Shown piece after piece: positions 1-10,657 of a DNA stretch of 64,000 nt (its first letter is position 1; every line of letters starts with the position of its first letter). The DNA comes from Rhizopus sp. PT2906 (taxonomy: Eukaryota > Mucoromycota > Mucoromycetes > Mucorales > Rhizopodaceae): NCBI GenBank assembly GCA_025529335.1, contig JAMYHX010000115.1, positions 33,570 through 97,569 on the forward strand, written 5' to 3'. A model generated the notes under the pieces. The model was not told where the DNA came from. It searched no databases and was given only the letters and a program-made list of their open reading frames with translations. The position numbers and the translations under genes are program-made.

Positions 1-1818
1 CGCATCTGTCATTGATGCAACCAAGTGTATAGCTGTTCTATGTAAGACATACTGTAGAACTTATCAATGTCAAAATACTCATGATCACATAAGATAGTCT
101 CAATGAACAACAAAAATTAGTGTCCTATACAGAATTTTACAACGAGACTGTAAATGAGCAAATCGAGATAAAAGAGGACTTTCCAAACTATAAAGATAAA
201 AAAGGGTACGCTTTTGATCATCTCAATCGGATTCTAATAACTCTGCTAGATTTTCATTCTGTGATTACCCCTTTTTGCTGAACCCGGCAGTCAAGGCAGA
301 TGTACTCAAGGTGGAGAGTGTGTATCAAATGCGGCATGAGCTTCAAGATGCCTTCTTTCGTGCTTTATTTCAAGGTATGAATAATAATATTATAGACATG
401 TAACTTTCTGACGAAAAAGGATCCCTTTGATAGGTGTAAACAGCCCTTATCTTGTGCTTGAAATACGAAGAGATTATATCATTGCTGATACGCTTCTTCA
501 GGTATGTTTACCTAACACTTCATAAGTAAATCATTCACTATTTTTGGGATATAAGTTGGAAGAAAAGTCAATACATGATCTCAAGAAACAGCTGAGAGTG
601 CAATTTGTAGGAGAGGAAGGGGTTGACGAGGGTGGTGTACAAAAAGAGTTTTTTCAGCTGATAGTTCGAGAGATATTTGATCCAAAATATGGACTATTCA
701 ATTATAATGAAGAATCGAGGTTATGCTGGTTCTCACATAATCCAGTACTAGACAATGTTAATGTCAGAGAATACAAGCTCATTGGATTGCTTCTCGGTCT
801 TGCCGTATACAATAGTGTCATACTTGACCTTCATTTCCCACTTGCGCTATACAAAAAACTGATGAATGTTGATGTGGGCTTGTCCGATCTGAAACAGCTT
901 GATCCTGTAAGACGATATATTGAGTCAAGCTTCCCCCCCTTACGAAGCTTAATAATGTTATGCTAGACTCTAGGGAAAGGCTTAGAGATGCTCTTGCAGT
1001 ATGATGGAGATATTGAAGCAGAATACGACCGCTCCTTTCAAGTTAGCGTAGAGTCTTTTGGACATGTGTTCACATACGATTTAAAATCCAATGGAGCAGA
1101 GATACAGCTGACAAAGGATAATAGGACAGAATTTGTAGAGCTTTACACCAAGTTTATCCTTGATGTTTCTGTGAAAAAGCAGTTTGAAGCATTTAAAGAA
1201 GGATTTATGCTAGTATGTCAGGATAGTGCAATCAAGGTAGTGATTTATAAAACATTGTACTGCTCAATGACCAACATTCTGGAAGATATTTAGACCTGAA
1301 GAAGTGGAGCAACTGATATGTGGTTGTTCCGATCTTGACTTTGAAGCACTAGAGAAATCAACTGTCTATGATGGAGGATGGACAAAGGATTCCGATATTA
1401 TAAAGTATGATTTCACATACAAGCAAATTCTCTATGTGACTTACGCATCTTAGATACTTTTGGGAAATTGCGCACTCCTTTTCTTATGAGGAAAAGAAGA
1501 AACTATTGTTTTTTGCAACAGGATCTGATAGAGTAAATGGATGATATAAAAGCATTATGCAGACCAATAATTAATTTCTTAGGCGCCCATAGGTGGGCTC
1601 AGCAAGCTTCAGTTTGTTATCGCGAAAAATGGAGGCGATTCTGATAGGTAGGTTCATGTTAACTAACTGAGGGATAATACTAACTATGATGATCAAGGTT
1701 GCCTACTTCCCATACCTGCTATAACGTGTTGTTACTTTGTGAATACAGTAGCAAAGAGAAGCTAAAAGAAAGACTGCTAACTAGTATAAGTAACGCAGAA
1801 GGATTTGGAATGATATAA
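1..1818 (+). CDS. HECT E3 ubiquitin ligase, UBE3A/HUL4-like (3' part, 5' end outside window)
   Basis: This is the C-terminal catalytic part of a HECT ubiquitin-protein ligase, which takes ubiquitin from an E2 onto its own cysteine and passes it to substrate lysines. The gene runs in from the left edge and is split by several short introns (for example about 919-966 and 1238-1293). In order, the exons give FVGEEGVDEGGVQKEFF, the LIGLLLGLAVYNSVILDLHF segment, FRPEEVEQLICG, PIGGLSKLQFVIAKNG, and the catalytic loop LPTSHTCYNVLLL around 1700-1740, whose Cys is the ubiquitin acceptor. It ends with GFGMI and a TAA at 1816-1818. These motifs match human UBE3A (E6AP) more closely than Nedd4-type ligases; fungal HUL4 is the other candidate. 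The N-terminal, substrate-selecting half is not visible. No break is seen in the HECT domain once the introns are removed. Confidence 0.88.
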
Positions 1819-2569
1819 GTATACCGATGAACTGATGCCTTAATAAATCACTTGGAGTGATAATGTCTCTAAGCAATGTTATTAGATGATTTTTTTAATC
1901 CAAATGGATTTCATCAAAAGTAAAAGGGATGAAGGTTACTCTATTCTTTATTCAAAAGGAGCAATCGCGTTTCTTTGTTCAAAAAATTGTTCATTTAAAG
2001 CCATTGTTACAAGTATTTAAATTGCTTTTGCTCAAAGATGAAATGATAAGCTGTCGTTCATTTCATGGCAGCGTAAGTCATTTTTCGTGATACATAAAAT
2101 GTCAAAAAATGAAAGAGTACTTTACTATGGAAATAGTAATTGTTGCCAGTCTAGCTTTCGTGCTTCCCATTGTACGTTTTTGCCTTCAATAATACAGTCA
2201 TTGCCCTTCCCCACTATTAACGCTTCTATTCCTATAATGTCATTGTTTATGCCTTACCGCTCTTTTGGGCTTTATATTAGCAAACGTACAGTTTATAGTA
2301 ATGTATTGAATATGTTTATACGCTGTTCATAATACATTGTCTATTTTGCTTTTAAAAAGTAAGAAAATTGGATTTACATTGCAAGTAGAACCTTTGGCCG
2401 TATAACATTTAAATAGCCTCTCTTTTGCCTACCAAATCAATAGAATTGTACTGCTCACTCATTGTATTACATCTTGTTTCATAAAACAAATGCTTTGATA
2501 TACTTTAACTTTGTCTTCAATCTGTTGACCATAGCTTCCCAGCCGAAGAGTCTTTTCTTGTTGTGTTTA
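1819..2569. other. Intergenic spacer, no recognisable gene
   Basis: About 750 bases of AT-rich sequence follow the HECT ligase stop. An 81-codon open frame at 2087-2332 has no recognisable motif and a composition like the surrounding DNA, so I do not call it a gene. Confidence 0.5.
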
Positions 2570-3396
2570 ACTGATCCGCAACCTTGGTCATGATGTGGTG
2601 TTCCTGCCTGGGGAAATCGAATTGGCGGCCATAACAAATGCAGTTGTCGCAACAAAGGTTGAAGGATGGCCGCTTGAGGTATTATGCCAATGGCGTAATG
2701 AAATTCAATAGTCATGAATTTTTGCTGACAGGAGGCCTCATCTGGCTACAACAGTGCCGACAACAGCAAGGTCAGCTTTGACCATCACAAAGCAGCGTTT
2801 GGCATATGTTGGCAATACTTGAAACATTAGCACAGCAACTCTTCCGAGACATCTTTGCCGCCTTCAGCAAGGTAAAGATTCACTTTGTGCACGGTCATGG
2901 TAGGTATCAATGTGTGCATACACCGTTCATTGTTGGGTAATCGATGTAATTTTTTAGGCACGGCGTTTTGCCCCTGGAGCATGTCTACTGCCGCAAATGG
3001 TGTCTATGCGATGATCAAGGAACGGTGTGTGGCTGTTCCTGTTGATTTCCACAACAAGGATCTCACATTGGAGCCATTTATGGCGTTCCACAAGTCATTG
3101 GCTGTAAGTTGTTTATACAAAAAGATAGTAGAAAAAAAAAAGCTCACACATTAAAAATGTTGATGGCTTGTGTAGAAACGTTGGAAGCTCTAAAGACGCT
3201 CAAGGCTGAGCAAAAGCAATTTTTGCGTTCTCCTGGCGTAAGTCGCCCAAATCTTGCAAGCCTTGTTGCAGAAGATGACCCAATGAGCAAGCCAGAAAGC
3301 CCCAGCCATGCCTGCTCCATGATAGTACTAGCAACACCACTTTCTGTAATATTGATAACCCCTTCACCCACTCCCACCTTTACAAATTCAATATAA
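2570..3396 (+). pseudogene. Unrecognised gene, probably degenerate
   Basis: Several plus-strand blocks read like real protein but lie in different frames. About 2570-2711 includes LGHDVVFLPGEIELAAIT. About 2775-2900 includes LAQQLFRDIFAAFSKVKIHF. About 2960-3105 includes AANGVYAMIKERCVAV and VDFHNKDLTLEPFMAFHKSL. About 3175-3396 includes VETLEALKTLKAEQKQFL. The last two blocks can be joined by GT-AG introns (the donor after the Ala-Val at 3105 and the acceptor near 3176), but the first blocks are separated by stops with no clean splice path and there is no good start codon. I do not recognise the family. It is either a multi-exon gene whose 5' exons I have not resolved or a decaying copy; the stops before 2750 favour decay. 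Confidence 0.35.
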
Positions 3397-3683
3397 AAAA
3401 CGAAAAAAAAGAGTCCTTGTTTCTCATGTTTATACCTTATTATATTTTATTCTGCGCCTTTTAATAACGAAGTTATACAGAACAGTTTTCGACACTTGTA
3501 GTCTTACAAACTATTTCATTAAACTGTCCATCATATTTTGCCAAGCACACAAAAGTAAGAGACAAAAACTAACAAAAAGATAGAATAGAGAAAGGGTCAG
3601 TGAGACTGAATATGATCTAATGAATAAAACCTTTTTTTTTATTTCTAAAAATATACAGATCTCTCTTTTTTTTTTTCCAGTAA

Positions 3684-6145
3684 ATGTCATTTTGGAAACC
3701 TGGAACAGTTGCACCTGGTAAATATATTATCAATAGCAACATATACAAAGCGTGTATTAATCAATCGTTAAAGGCAGTGCAGTTGACCGTGATACAGAAA
3801 ATGAGACAGTTGATGCAGTTGTTGCTCATGCAGAGAAGCAATACCGTCATTTGACATTAACTCAACAAAGAGAACGCTTACCAGTATTTAAGCTACGAAA
3901 AGAAATTTTATACTTGCTTGAAAAGTTTCAAACCGTGATTGTTGTTGGACAAACGGGCAGTGGCAAAACAACTCGTAAGTCATTATTTCAACAATAGAGA
4001 CTCCTTTATCTAATACAATCTAGAAATTCCACAATATTTAATGGAAGCGGGTTGGGCAAGTGGAGGCAAGCAAATTGCCTGTACACAAGTAAAGAAAACA
4101 AGAAAAATAAGAGTATAGCATTAGATTCTTATGATTACTATGATAGCCTAGAAGAATTGCAGCAACCTCTGTAGCTCAACGTGTAGCAGAAGAAATGAAT
4201 TGCTCTGTAGGCGCAGAGGTTGGTTATTTAATTCGATTTGATGATCAAACAAGTGATCGGACCAAGATCAAGTACATGACAGACGGTATGCTATTTCGTG
4301 AAACGATGATTGATCCACTATTGACAAAGTACAGCGTAATTATGATCGATGAGGCGCACGAAAGAAGTTTGTATACAGATATACTCATCGGCGTCATTAA
4401 AAAGTAAGAGATAGGGGAAAAAAAAAGATTATGCATGTAGTCTTACTTTATATTGTTAGAATTCAAAAGAAAAGACCAGAATTACGTGTCATCATCTCTT
4501 CGGCAACATTGGATGCGGATCAATTCTATAAATTCTTTAATACAAACACAACCAAGGATAGATCCAAGGATACGGCAACGATCATCTCATTGGAAGGTCG
4601 TATGTACCCTGTAGACATTCTCTATTTGGATGAACCAGTGTCAAATTATGTAGAAAAGACAATTCAGACTGTATTTGACATTCATATACGAGAACCAGCG
4701 GGCGATATATTGGTGTTCTTAACCGGAAGAGAAGAGATTGATACTGTAGTAAGCGAAATTTATGATCGTGGAAAGACGTAGGTATCTATCACTAGATAAA
4801 CACAGTCTCTGATCTATCTGTTAGGCTGCCCAAGAATAGCCTTTCCATTATGCCATTGCCACTTTATGCTGGACTCACAATCGAGGAACAACTTCAGGTG
4901 TTTGAACCAACACCAAAGTACAGCAGAAAAGTAATTGTTTCTACAAACATTGCAGAAGCCTCAGTAACGTTGGAAGGGATTGTATATGTGATTGATGCTG
5001 GCTTTGTCAAGGTTAGAAAGAAACAAGAAAGATAGACCAATGACTGACACCATTCACTAGATTCGTGCATACAACCCAAAGACAGGGATGGAGGCTCTCG
5101 TAGTAACACCTGTGTCGAAAGCATCAGCCTTGCAAAGAGCAGGACGAGCAGGACGTGTGAGGCCAGGAAAGGCATTCAGATTGTACACAGAAGAGACGTA
5201 TAACTCATTACGAGATACAAGTATACCCGAGATTCAGAGGTAAGTTGAATGCATATTTTTTTTATAATGTACAATACTCATTCTATACACTTTAGGAGCA
5301 ACTTGGCGCCAGTGATCTTACAGCTAAAGGCACTAGGAATCGACAATGTGCTTCGATTTGACTTCCTCACACCGCCACCTGCAGAGCTGATGACAAGAGC
5401 ACTAGAACTCTTGTATTCGTTAAAGGCATTAGATGACGTAGGAAGATTGACCATACCTCTTGGTATGCATCTTGCAGAGTTCCCTGTAGACCCTATGCTT
5501 GCCAAAATATTACTCGCATCCAAGGACTACGGCTGCAGTCATGAGATTGTGACTATTGCGGCCATGATGTCTGTCCAGAATATCTTTACACAACCTGCCA
5601 AGGTACCCAAGGACGTTCTGTCGGAAGCAAGACGTAAATTCTGGGTAGAAGAAGGAGATACACTCACGTGGATCAATGTATATAATGCCTTTATCAACAA
5701 GGGCAACAAGTCTGGCAAGTGGTGTCATGATCGATTTTTGAATTTTAAAGCTCTCTCAAGAGCCATGTCTATCCGTCTTCAGCTGATGAAATATCTCAAA
5801 CGTTTTGACATACCACTTGTTAGTGCTACCTCAAAGTATCCAAACACAGCCGAGGGAAGACAAAGGGCAAGTGAAGATGTACGAAAGTGTATTGCGACTG
5901 GTTATTTTGCGAATGCTGCCATTGCAGAACCAGATGGCAGTGGACGATTTAGAACAATTAGAGATAATGTGGTGCTTCATATCCATCCAAACTCGGTGTT
6001 ATTCAATCGTAATCCAAAATGTGTCGTATTTCATGAAGTAGTCGAAACCACTCAAGCTTACATGATGGATCTTACTGTGATCGAACCAGAGTGGTTGGCG
6101 CATATTGCACCTCACTTTTATGAATACAAACAACAAAAGAGATAA
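3684..6145 (+). CDS. DHX35: DEAH-box RNA helicase, DHX35 orthologue
   Basis: ATP-dependent RNA helicase of the spliceosome-associated DHX35 branch. Eight exons close in frame to 2,091 nt (696 aa): 3684-3717, 3774-3974, 4024-4088, 4147-4403, 4460-4777, 4825-5011, 5061-5239 and 5296-6145. The start gives MSFWKPGTVAPG, matching the FWRPGTEGPG opening of animal DHX35. The motifs appear in order: GQTGSGKTTQ (Walker A), TQPRRIAATSVA, MIDEAHER (DEAH), SSATLDADQF, FLTGREE, STNIAEASVT and QRAGRAGR. The HA2/OB part has SNLAPVILQLKALGIDNVL and ends LAPHFYEYKQQKR. Length is typical (human DHX35 is about 700 aa) and all catalytic motifs are intact. An AATAAA sits directly after the stop. The gene is convergent with PFS2, only 45 bp away. 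Confidence 0.95.
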
Positions 6146-6190
6146 ATAAAGTCTTGATTTTATTTACATTTATATAATTATATACTTTTA

Positions 6191-7883
6191 TCAGTAATTC
6201 TTTACCGGCGCCTCTGGCCAATACTTTCTTCGTGCGCCTGCAGGTCTGAAGGGTGGTGGTTCTAGTTTATTTTGAGAGGGCATGATGTTGGGTCTAAATG
6301 GTGGTAATTCTGTATATTGTTGTCTTTGATCATGCTCTGGTTTAGAAGGCGCTTGTTCTTCCTCAAATTGTTGACTAGAATCAAACTTGCCTGTCGATAA
6401 CTCACCAGGACGTGGTCGAGTCCAGAAGCGGGTTGTATGATCGTTTGAACCAGATACCAAGATATGGCCGACAGGATGCCAGTCTAAAGACCAAACATTT
6501 GATTCATGTGCCGTTTCTTGTTCTCCTGCAGGTTGATCTTGACCTACTATCCAAAACATCAATGAACCATCTGAACCACCTGTGGCTAATAATCTTTCGT
6601 GTTGGGGATGCCATTTAGCAGCTAAACAAAGTAAAGTATCAGTGTGTGTTGCATATATATATATATATATATATATAAATGTATATATTACAGCAAATTT
6701 CCTTCTTGTGGCCTCTAAAGATTTGTAATTCTTTCATGGTTCGAATATCATACACTTTAACAAGTTGATCTCTACCAGCAGTGACTAGCCAATTTCCATT
6801 TTGATTCCACTGTAATGCGAGTACTGTATTTTTATGTCCATGCCTAAGAATAGATTTGTTAGTGTGTCTTTAGGTTTTTCTCTATATCTTTCTTTACAAT
6901 GTTGTAATATTCTTTGCTGTTTTTGGATCCCAAAGCTTGATAAGGTTATCTTTACTACCAGAAGCGAGCAACGCCTTATAAGGATGCCAATCGACGCACT
7001 TGACATCCCAACCGTGGCCCGAGAGTGCCTTTTCTTCTGTTCCTGTATTGAAATCCCAAATCTTGATCATGGAGTCATCCGAACAAGTGGCAAAGCGGGT
7101 ATCTGAAGGAGCAAATGTCAAGTCTCGGATCGCTTCTTTATGACCTTGAAACATCTTCAAGTTGCTCATGTTGGACTGCCAATACTTGATCACTCCACTG
7201 TGGTCACCGGTGACCATCCAATTGTCATTATGCGACCAATTCATTGCGCGTACGGCTGAATCGTGTGCTTGTAAAATGGTTTCAAAGTTGAATGTAAGGC
7301 CGTTCCAAAGAGTGAATTCACCACTTGAAGAACCAGTGATCAAACGTCGTCCTTCAGGTGTCCACTGTTATAATTGTCAATCCATGCGTACCTAATTTCT
7401 TTTTTTTTTTTTTTTTTACCTTCACCACATTCACAGGGTATCTCACTTTGTTGGTTGAAGTATGAACAAATTTGGTTGTCACCGAATTCATGGGATTGTC
7501 AATGTATGCAACAGGTGGTAAAAGCTATATATAAAATGTCTTTTTGGTTGGTCAATGATTCAAACTGTGTGTGTGTGTTTAATATTACATCAATTATAAA
7601 GTTGGGATCAGGTCTTAGAAACTTGATGTCTCTTTTATCACGTATCCATACTCGTTCCTAAAGAGAGAATATGTTATTTTTGATTTTTCTCTCTCTTTTT
7701 TTTTTTTTTTTTCTTTTCAATGTTTACCTGCATCCATCTTGCAACACTGTGATTATAATCTACTGTTCTTCTTTGAATTGCTTTTCTCATTCTTTTTCCG
7801 TCAAATACCATTTTAGAAAACGGTATATTGCCTCCTTGTCGAGGCCTTCCCATATTCCCGTCTTGATTATAGTTGGCAGCCAT
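6191..7883 (-). CDS. PFS2: Polyadenylation factor subunit, PFS2/WDR33-like WD40 protein
   Basis: WD40 subunit of the cleavage and polyadenylation factor; in the family it recognises the AAUAAA signal with CPSF30 and scaffolds the complex in the nucleus. The start at 7883 gives MAANYNQDGN followed by FDGKRMRKAIQRRTVDYNHS, the family's N-terminal motif. Later exons carry ERVWIRDKRDIKFLRPDPNF, PEGRRLITGSSSGEFTLWNG and a run of WD repeats (SGVIKYWQ, DDSMIKIWDFN, SKDNLIKLWDP, SNDHTTRFW). The C-terminus is a short Pro/Gln-rich tail ending PVKNY, much shorter than in animal WDR33 and closer to yeast Pfs2. Introns fall at about 6624-6690, 6840-6900, 7370-7420, 7510-7590 and 7660-7727; one holds a (TA)n run at 6655-6677. 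It is convergent with DHX35, so the 3' UTRs probably overlap. Confidence 0.92.
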
Positions 7884-7990
7884 GATATTGTTTTTAAAAA
7901 GAAAAAAGAAAAAAGAAAACAAAAAAAAAGGGTAGTAATAATGACGGATTATTTTTGACTCGCTTTTTATTAAAAATTGGGTATCATTTT

Positions 7991-9089
7991 TCATTCCATT
8001 GGAGTAGAAGGACGACGATGGTTATTGACTCCAGGCATCACTTGCTTCAATTGCTTTACTCCTCCTTGTAACGAAAGGTTCTCAGGGCCAATCAATGAAT
8101 GATGAACATGTTCAATAGACTTGAAGTATTTTACAGTCTTTTCGTTTTGATGTTAATATTATGTCATTTATGATATACTCTTCATACCTTGACATGTAAT
8201 TCAAGCGTAGCATCTTCATCACATACAATCAGACCTTTAGGATGCATCTGAATAGCAGATACAGTCCACATATGATTGACTCCTTCTTCAATGCACTTGG
8301 CTAATGCAATAGCCTATTATATAAAAATTAGAAGGGAAGAAGAATCCAATGAAAAAAAAAAAAATTACCTTGTGCGCACCTGTGATGATGATCAACACTT
8401 CACGAGCATCCATAACAGTTCTATCGATGTGTTAGATCAGTTCTTATTGATATCATTTCACTTACGCTACACCCACAGTAAGAGCAAGTTTAGGCACTTT
8501 GGATATATCACCATCAAAGAAACGAGCATTGGCAATAATCGTTTCATAAGCCAATGTCTTTACACGAGTACGAGATGTGAGAGAAGAACCAGGCTCGTTA
8601 AAGGCAATGTGGCCATCAGGACCAATTCCACCCAAGAAGAGCTCGATGCCACCCACCTTGGCAATTTCGGCCTCAAACTTTTTGCACTCTTCATCCAAGT
8701 CAGGAGCATTACCATCCAAGATGTGGACATTCTCTGGATTGATATCCACATGCATAAACAAATTCTTCCACATAAACGAATGATATGATTCAGGATGATC
8801 ACGAGGCAAACCAACGTATTCATCCATATTAAACGTAACGACATGCTTGAAACTAAGTTCACCTGCCTTGTGGAAATCAACAAGTCGCTTGTATGTACCG
8901 ATAGGAGATGATCCTGTAGGTAAACCAAGGACGAAGGGACGATTTTCATCAGGATTGAATTGCTTGATACGCTCTTTGATATAAGTAGCTAAAGAGACAA
9001 CGATCAGATAAAATCAAGAGACTCTAAAATAGATACTTACCTACAAAATCAGATACTTCTTCATAATCTTCTCGAATGATTAATCTCAT
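7991..9089 (-). CDS. Glucosamine-6-phosphate deaminase/isomerase (NagB/GNPDA)
   Basis: Converts glucosamine-6-phosphate to fructose-6-phosphate plus ammonia in the cytosol, the entry of chitin-derived amino sugars into glycolysis. The start at 9089 gives MRLIIREDYEEVSDFVATYI. The exons then show PFVLGLPTGSSPIGTYKRL (phosphate-binding loop), VVTFNMDEYVGLPRDHPESY, LFLGGIGPDGHIAFNEPGSS (the catalytic GxGxDGHxAFNEP signature) and ITGAHKALALAKCIEEGVNH. It ends RRPSTPME. Length is about 280 residues, like animal GNPDA. Introns are near 8130-8188, 8314-8369, 8421-8465 and 8988-9040. The catalytic Asp and His are present. It lies in tandem with PFS2, with 107 bp between them. Confidence 0.95.
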
Positions 9090-9502
9090 TACGACACCCT
9101 TTAGTTTTTATGAAAACAAGAAAAAGAAAAAAAAAATAGAAATGCAAAGAAAAAATCTATCAAACGTCCACTTTGCATCACAAGCCTATGTTTCATGTAT
9201 TACGTAATGGTACCGTGTTCCCTTAAAAAGAATCAAGGGTCCAAAGTATATTCTATTGCTTGTTTGATGAAGGAAGTTTCGAGAATGAAAGAAGGGCAAG
9301 ACAATATGACCATCATAATTTGATATACTTGTATTCCATGTGATGAAAAAAAAAAAAAAAAAAAAAAAAAGAAAATGAATTTATTTGATAAACATCATCT
9401 AGTCTCACCACATAGTTTCCTCAGGTGACACAGGCTACATTTGCTGAAATTCGCACATTGTTTATTTTTAGAGAGCTTTTGCTTTATGCAAACTATAGTT
9501 TT
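9090..9502. promoter_or_regulatory. Divergent promoter region between deaminase and SNARE genes
   Basis: About 410 bp separate the divergent starts at 9089 and 9503. It contains an A21 run at about 9349-9370 and is AT-rich. No specific operator can be named. Confidence 0.4.
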
Positions 9503-10488
9503 ATGGAGGAACAAGATCCCTTTCTGATAGTTAAAAGGTTTTTTATTTATTTATTAGTAGTAATACATTAAGAAAGTTACTCATTACTTGTAGTCAAGTG
9601 GAAGACAGTTTAGCTAATGCCAACAATCTATTTGAATCTTGGAAACGAATTCAACAAACTGTATCTTCACCCAAGAATCAAGAATTACTATGGACAGCAG
9701 ATGAGCTTGGCTCAGCATTAGAAGCTATTGAACAAGATCTTGATGATCTCGAAGAAGCCTTTATGGCATCTCAAGCCAATCCTTCACAATTTAACTTGAC
9801 TCAAAAAGACCTTTCTTCCAGAAGACAGTTTTTGGATAATTCACGCAATAGGATACAATCCATAAGAAATACACTGGCTAATCCACCAGCCAAGAATAAT
9901 AAACATTTAGCTAATCAAGTAAAATAGATATACTTTGGGAGTGTTACGTTTCTAAGTTTAATAAAGTCTATAGAAACAATACGTCAAAATGAAAATAGTC
10001 GATTTATTGAAAGTGAACAACAGCAACAGACGGTATAAAATAATATGATGCATTCATCCCTGTTCTCATATTCTCTTTTTCAATAGATGATGATGCAAGA
10101 ACAAGATCATCATTTGGATGCTATGGGAAGTACCTTGATCAATTTAAAAGAAATAGCAGGAACGATGAATAGAGAGATTGATGATCATGTCATGTTTGTA
10201 TATACTTCATATCCCTAATTGATCTAATCATATTTATATATATATATATATATACATATAGCCTATTGGATGATTTGGGTGAAAGGGTAGATCGATCAGA
10301 AGGGAGACTAAAGACGGCCATGAGACGAGTGACAGATATTTTGAAAAAGGAAGAAGGTACAAGTAAAAAAAAAAAAAAAGAAGACCATTCTAACAGCTAA
10401 TATCTTTGTAGAATCCAAGTCAGGTTATTGTATCTGTTGCCTTATCATCGTGTTGATCATATTATTAGTCCTTGTCATCATCATGTAA
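9503..10488 (+). CDS. Qc-SNARE, syntaxin-6/Tlg1-like
   Basis: Tail-anchored t-SNARE of the syntaxin-6/10/Tlg1 group, which drives fusion at the trans-Golgi network and endosomes. Six exons close in frame to 705 nt (234 aa): 9503-9537, 9594-9918, 9967-10032, 10087-10193, 10262-10356 and 10412-10488. The start gives MEEQDPFLIVKSQVED. The N-terminal three-helix domain has LANANNLFESWKRIQQ and ELLWTADELGSALEAIEQDL, typical of syntaxin-6. The SNARE motif runs through MMQEQDHHLDAMGSTLINLK and DDLGERVDRSEGRLKTA, then a Cys-containing junction CICC and a hydrophobic C-terminal anchor ending LVLVIIM. The 169-bp gap to the flippase start is short. Confidence 0.9.
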
Positions 10489-10657
10489 CTTTAAAAAATC
10501 GAATTCTAGACAACAAAGAGAAAGAGAGATTTAGTAGCTATTTTATTTCTAAATCAGATTTTATCACTTTACTTCTCCTTTTTTTCTCTCTTCTTTTACT
10601 TTTTTTTTTTTCTGTTGTTATTTTTTTTTTTGGCTACATATAAGAAATAGACTTTTC

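Noticed and set aside
2087..2332. 81-codon plus-strand ORF
   Set aside because: No motif, no splice context, and composition like the surrounding spacer.
6655..6677. (TA)n run as a regulatory element
   Set aside because: Lies in a PFS2 intron; simple microsatellite, like those at 10235-10253 and 20644-20662.
8276..8788. 170-codon plus-strand ORF
   Set aside because: Antisense shadow of the glucosamine-6-phosphate deaminase gene.
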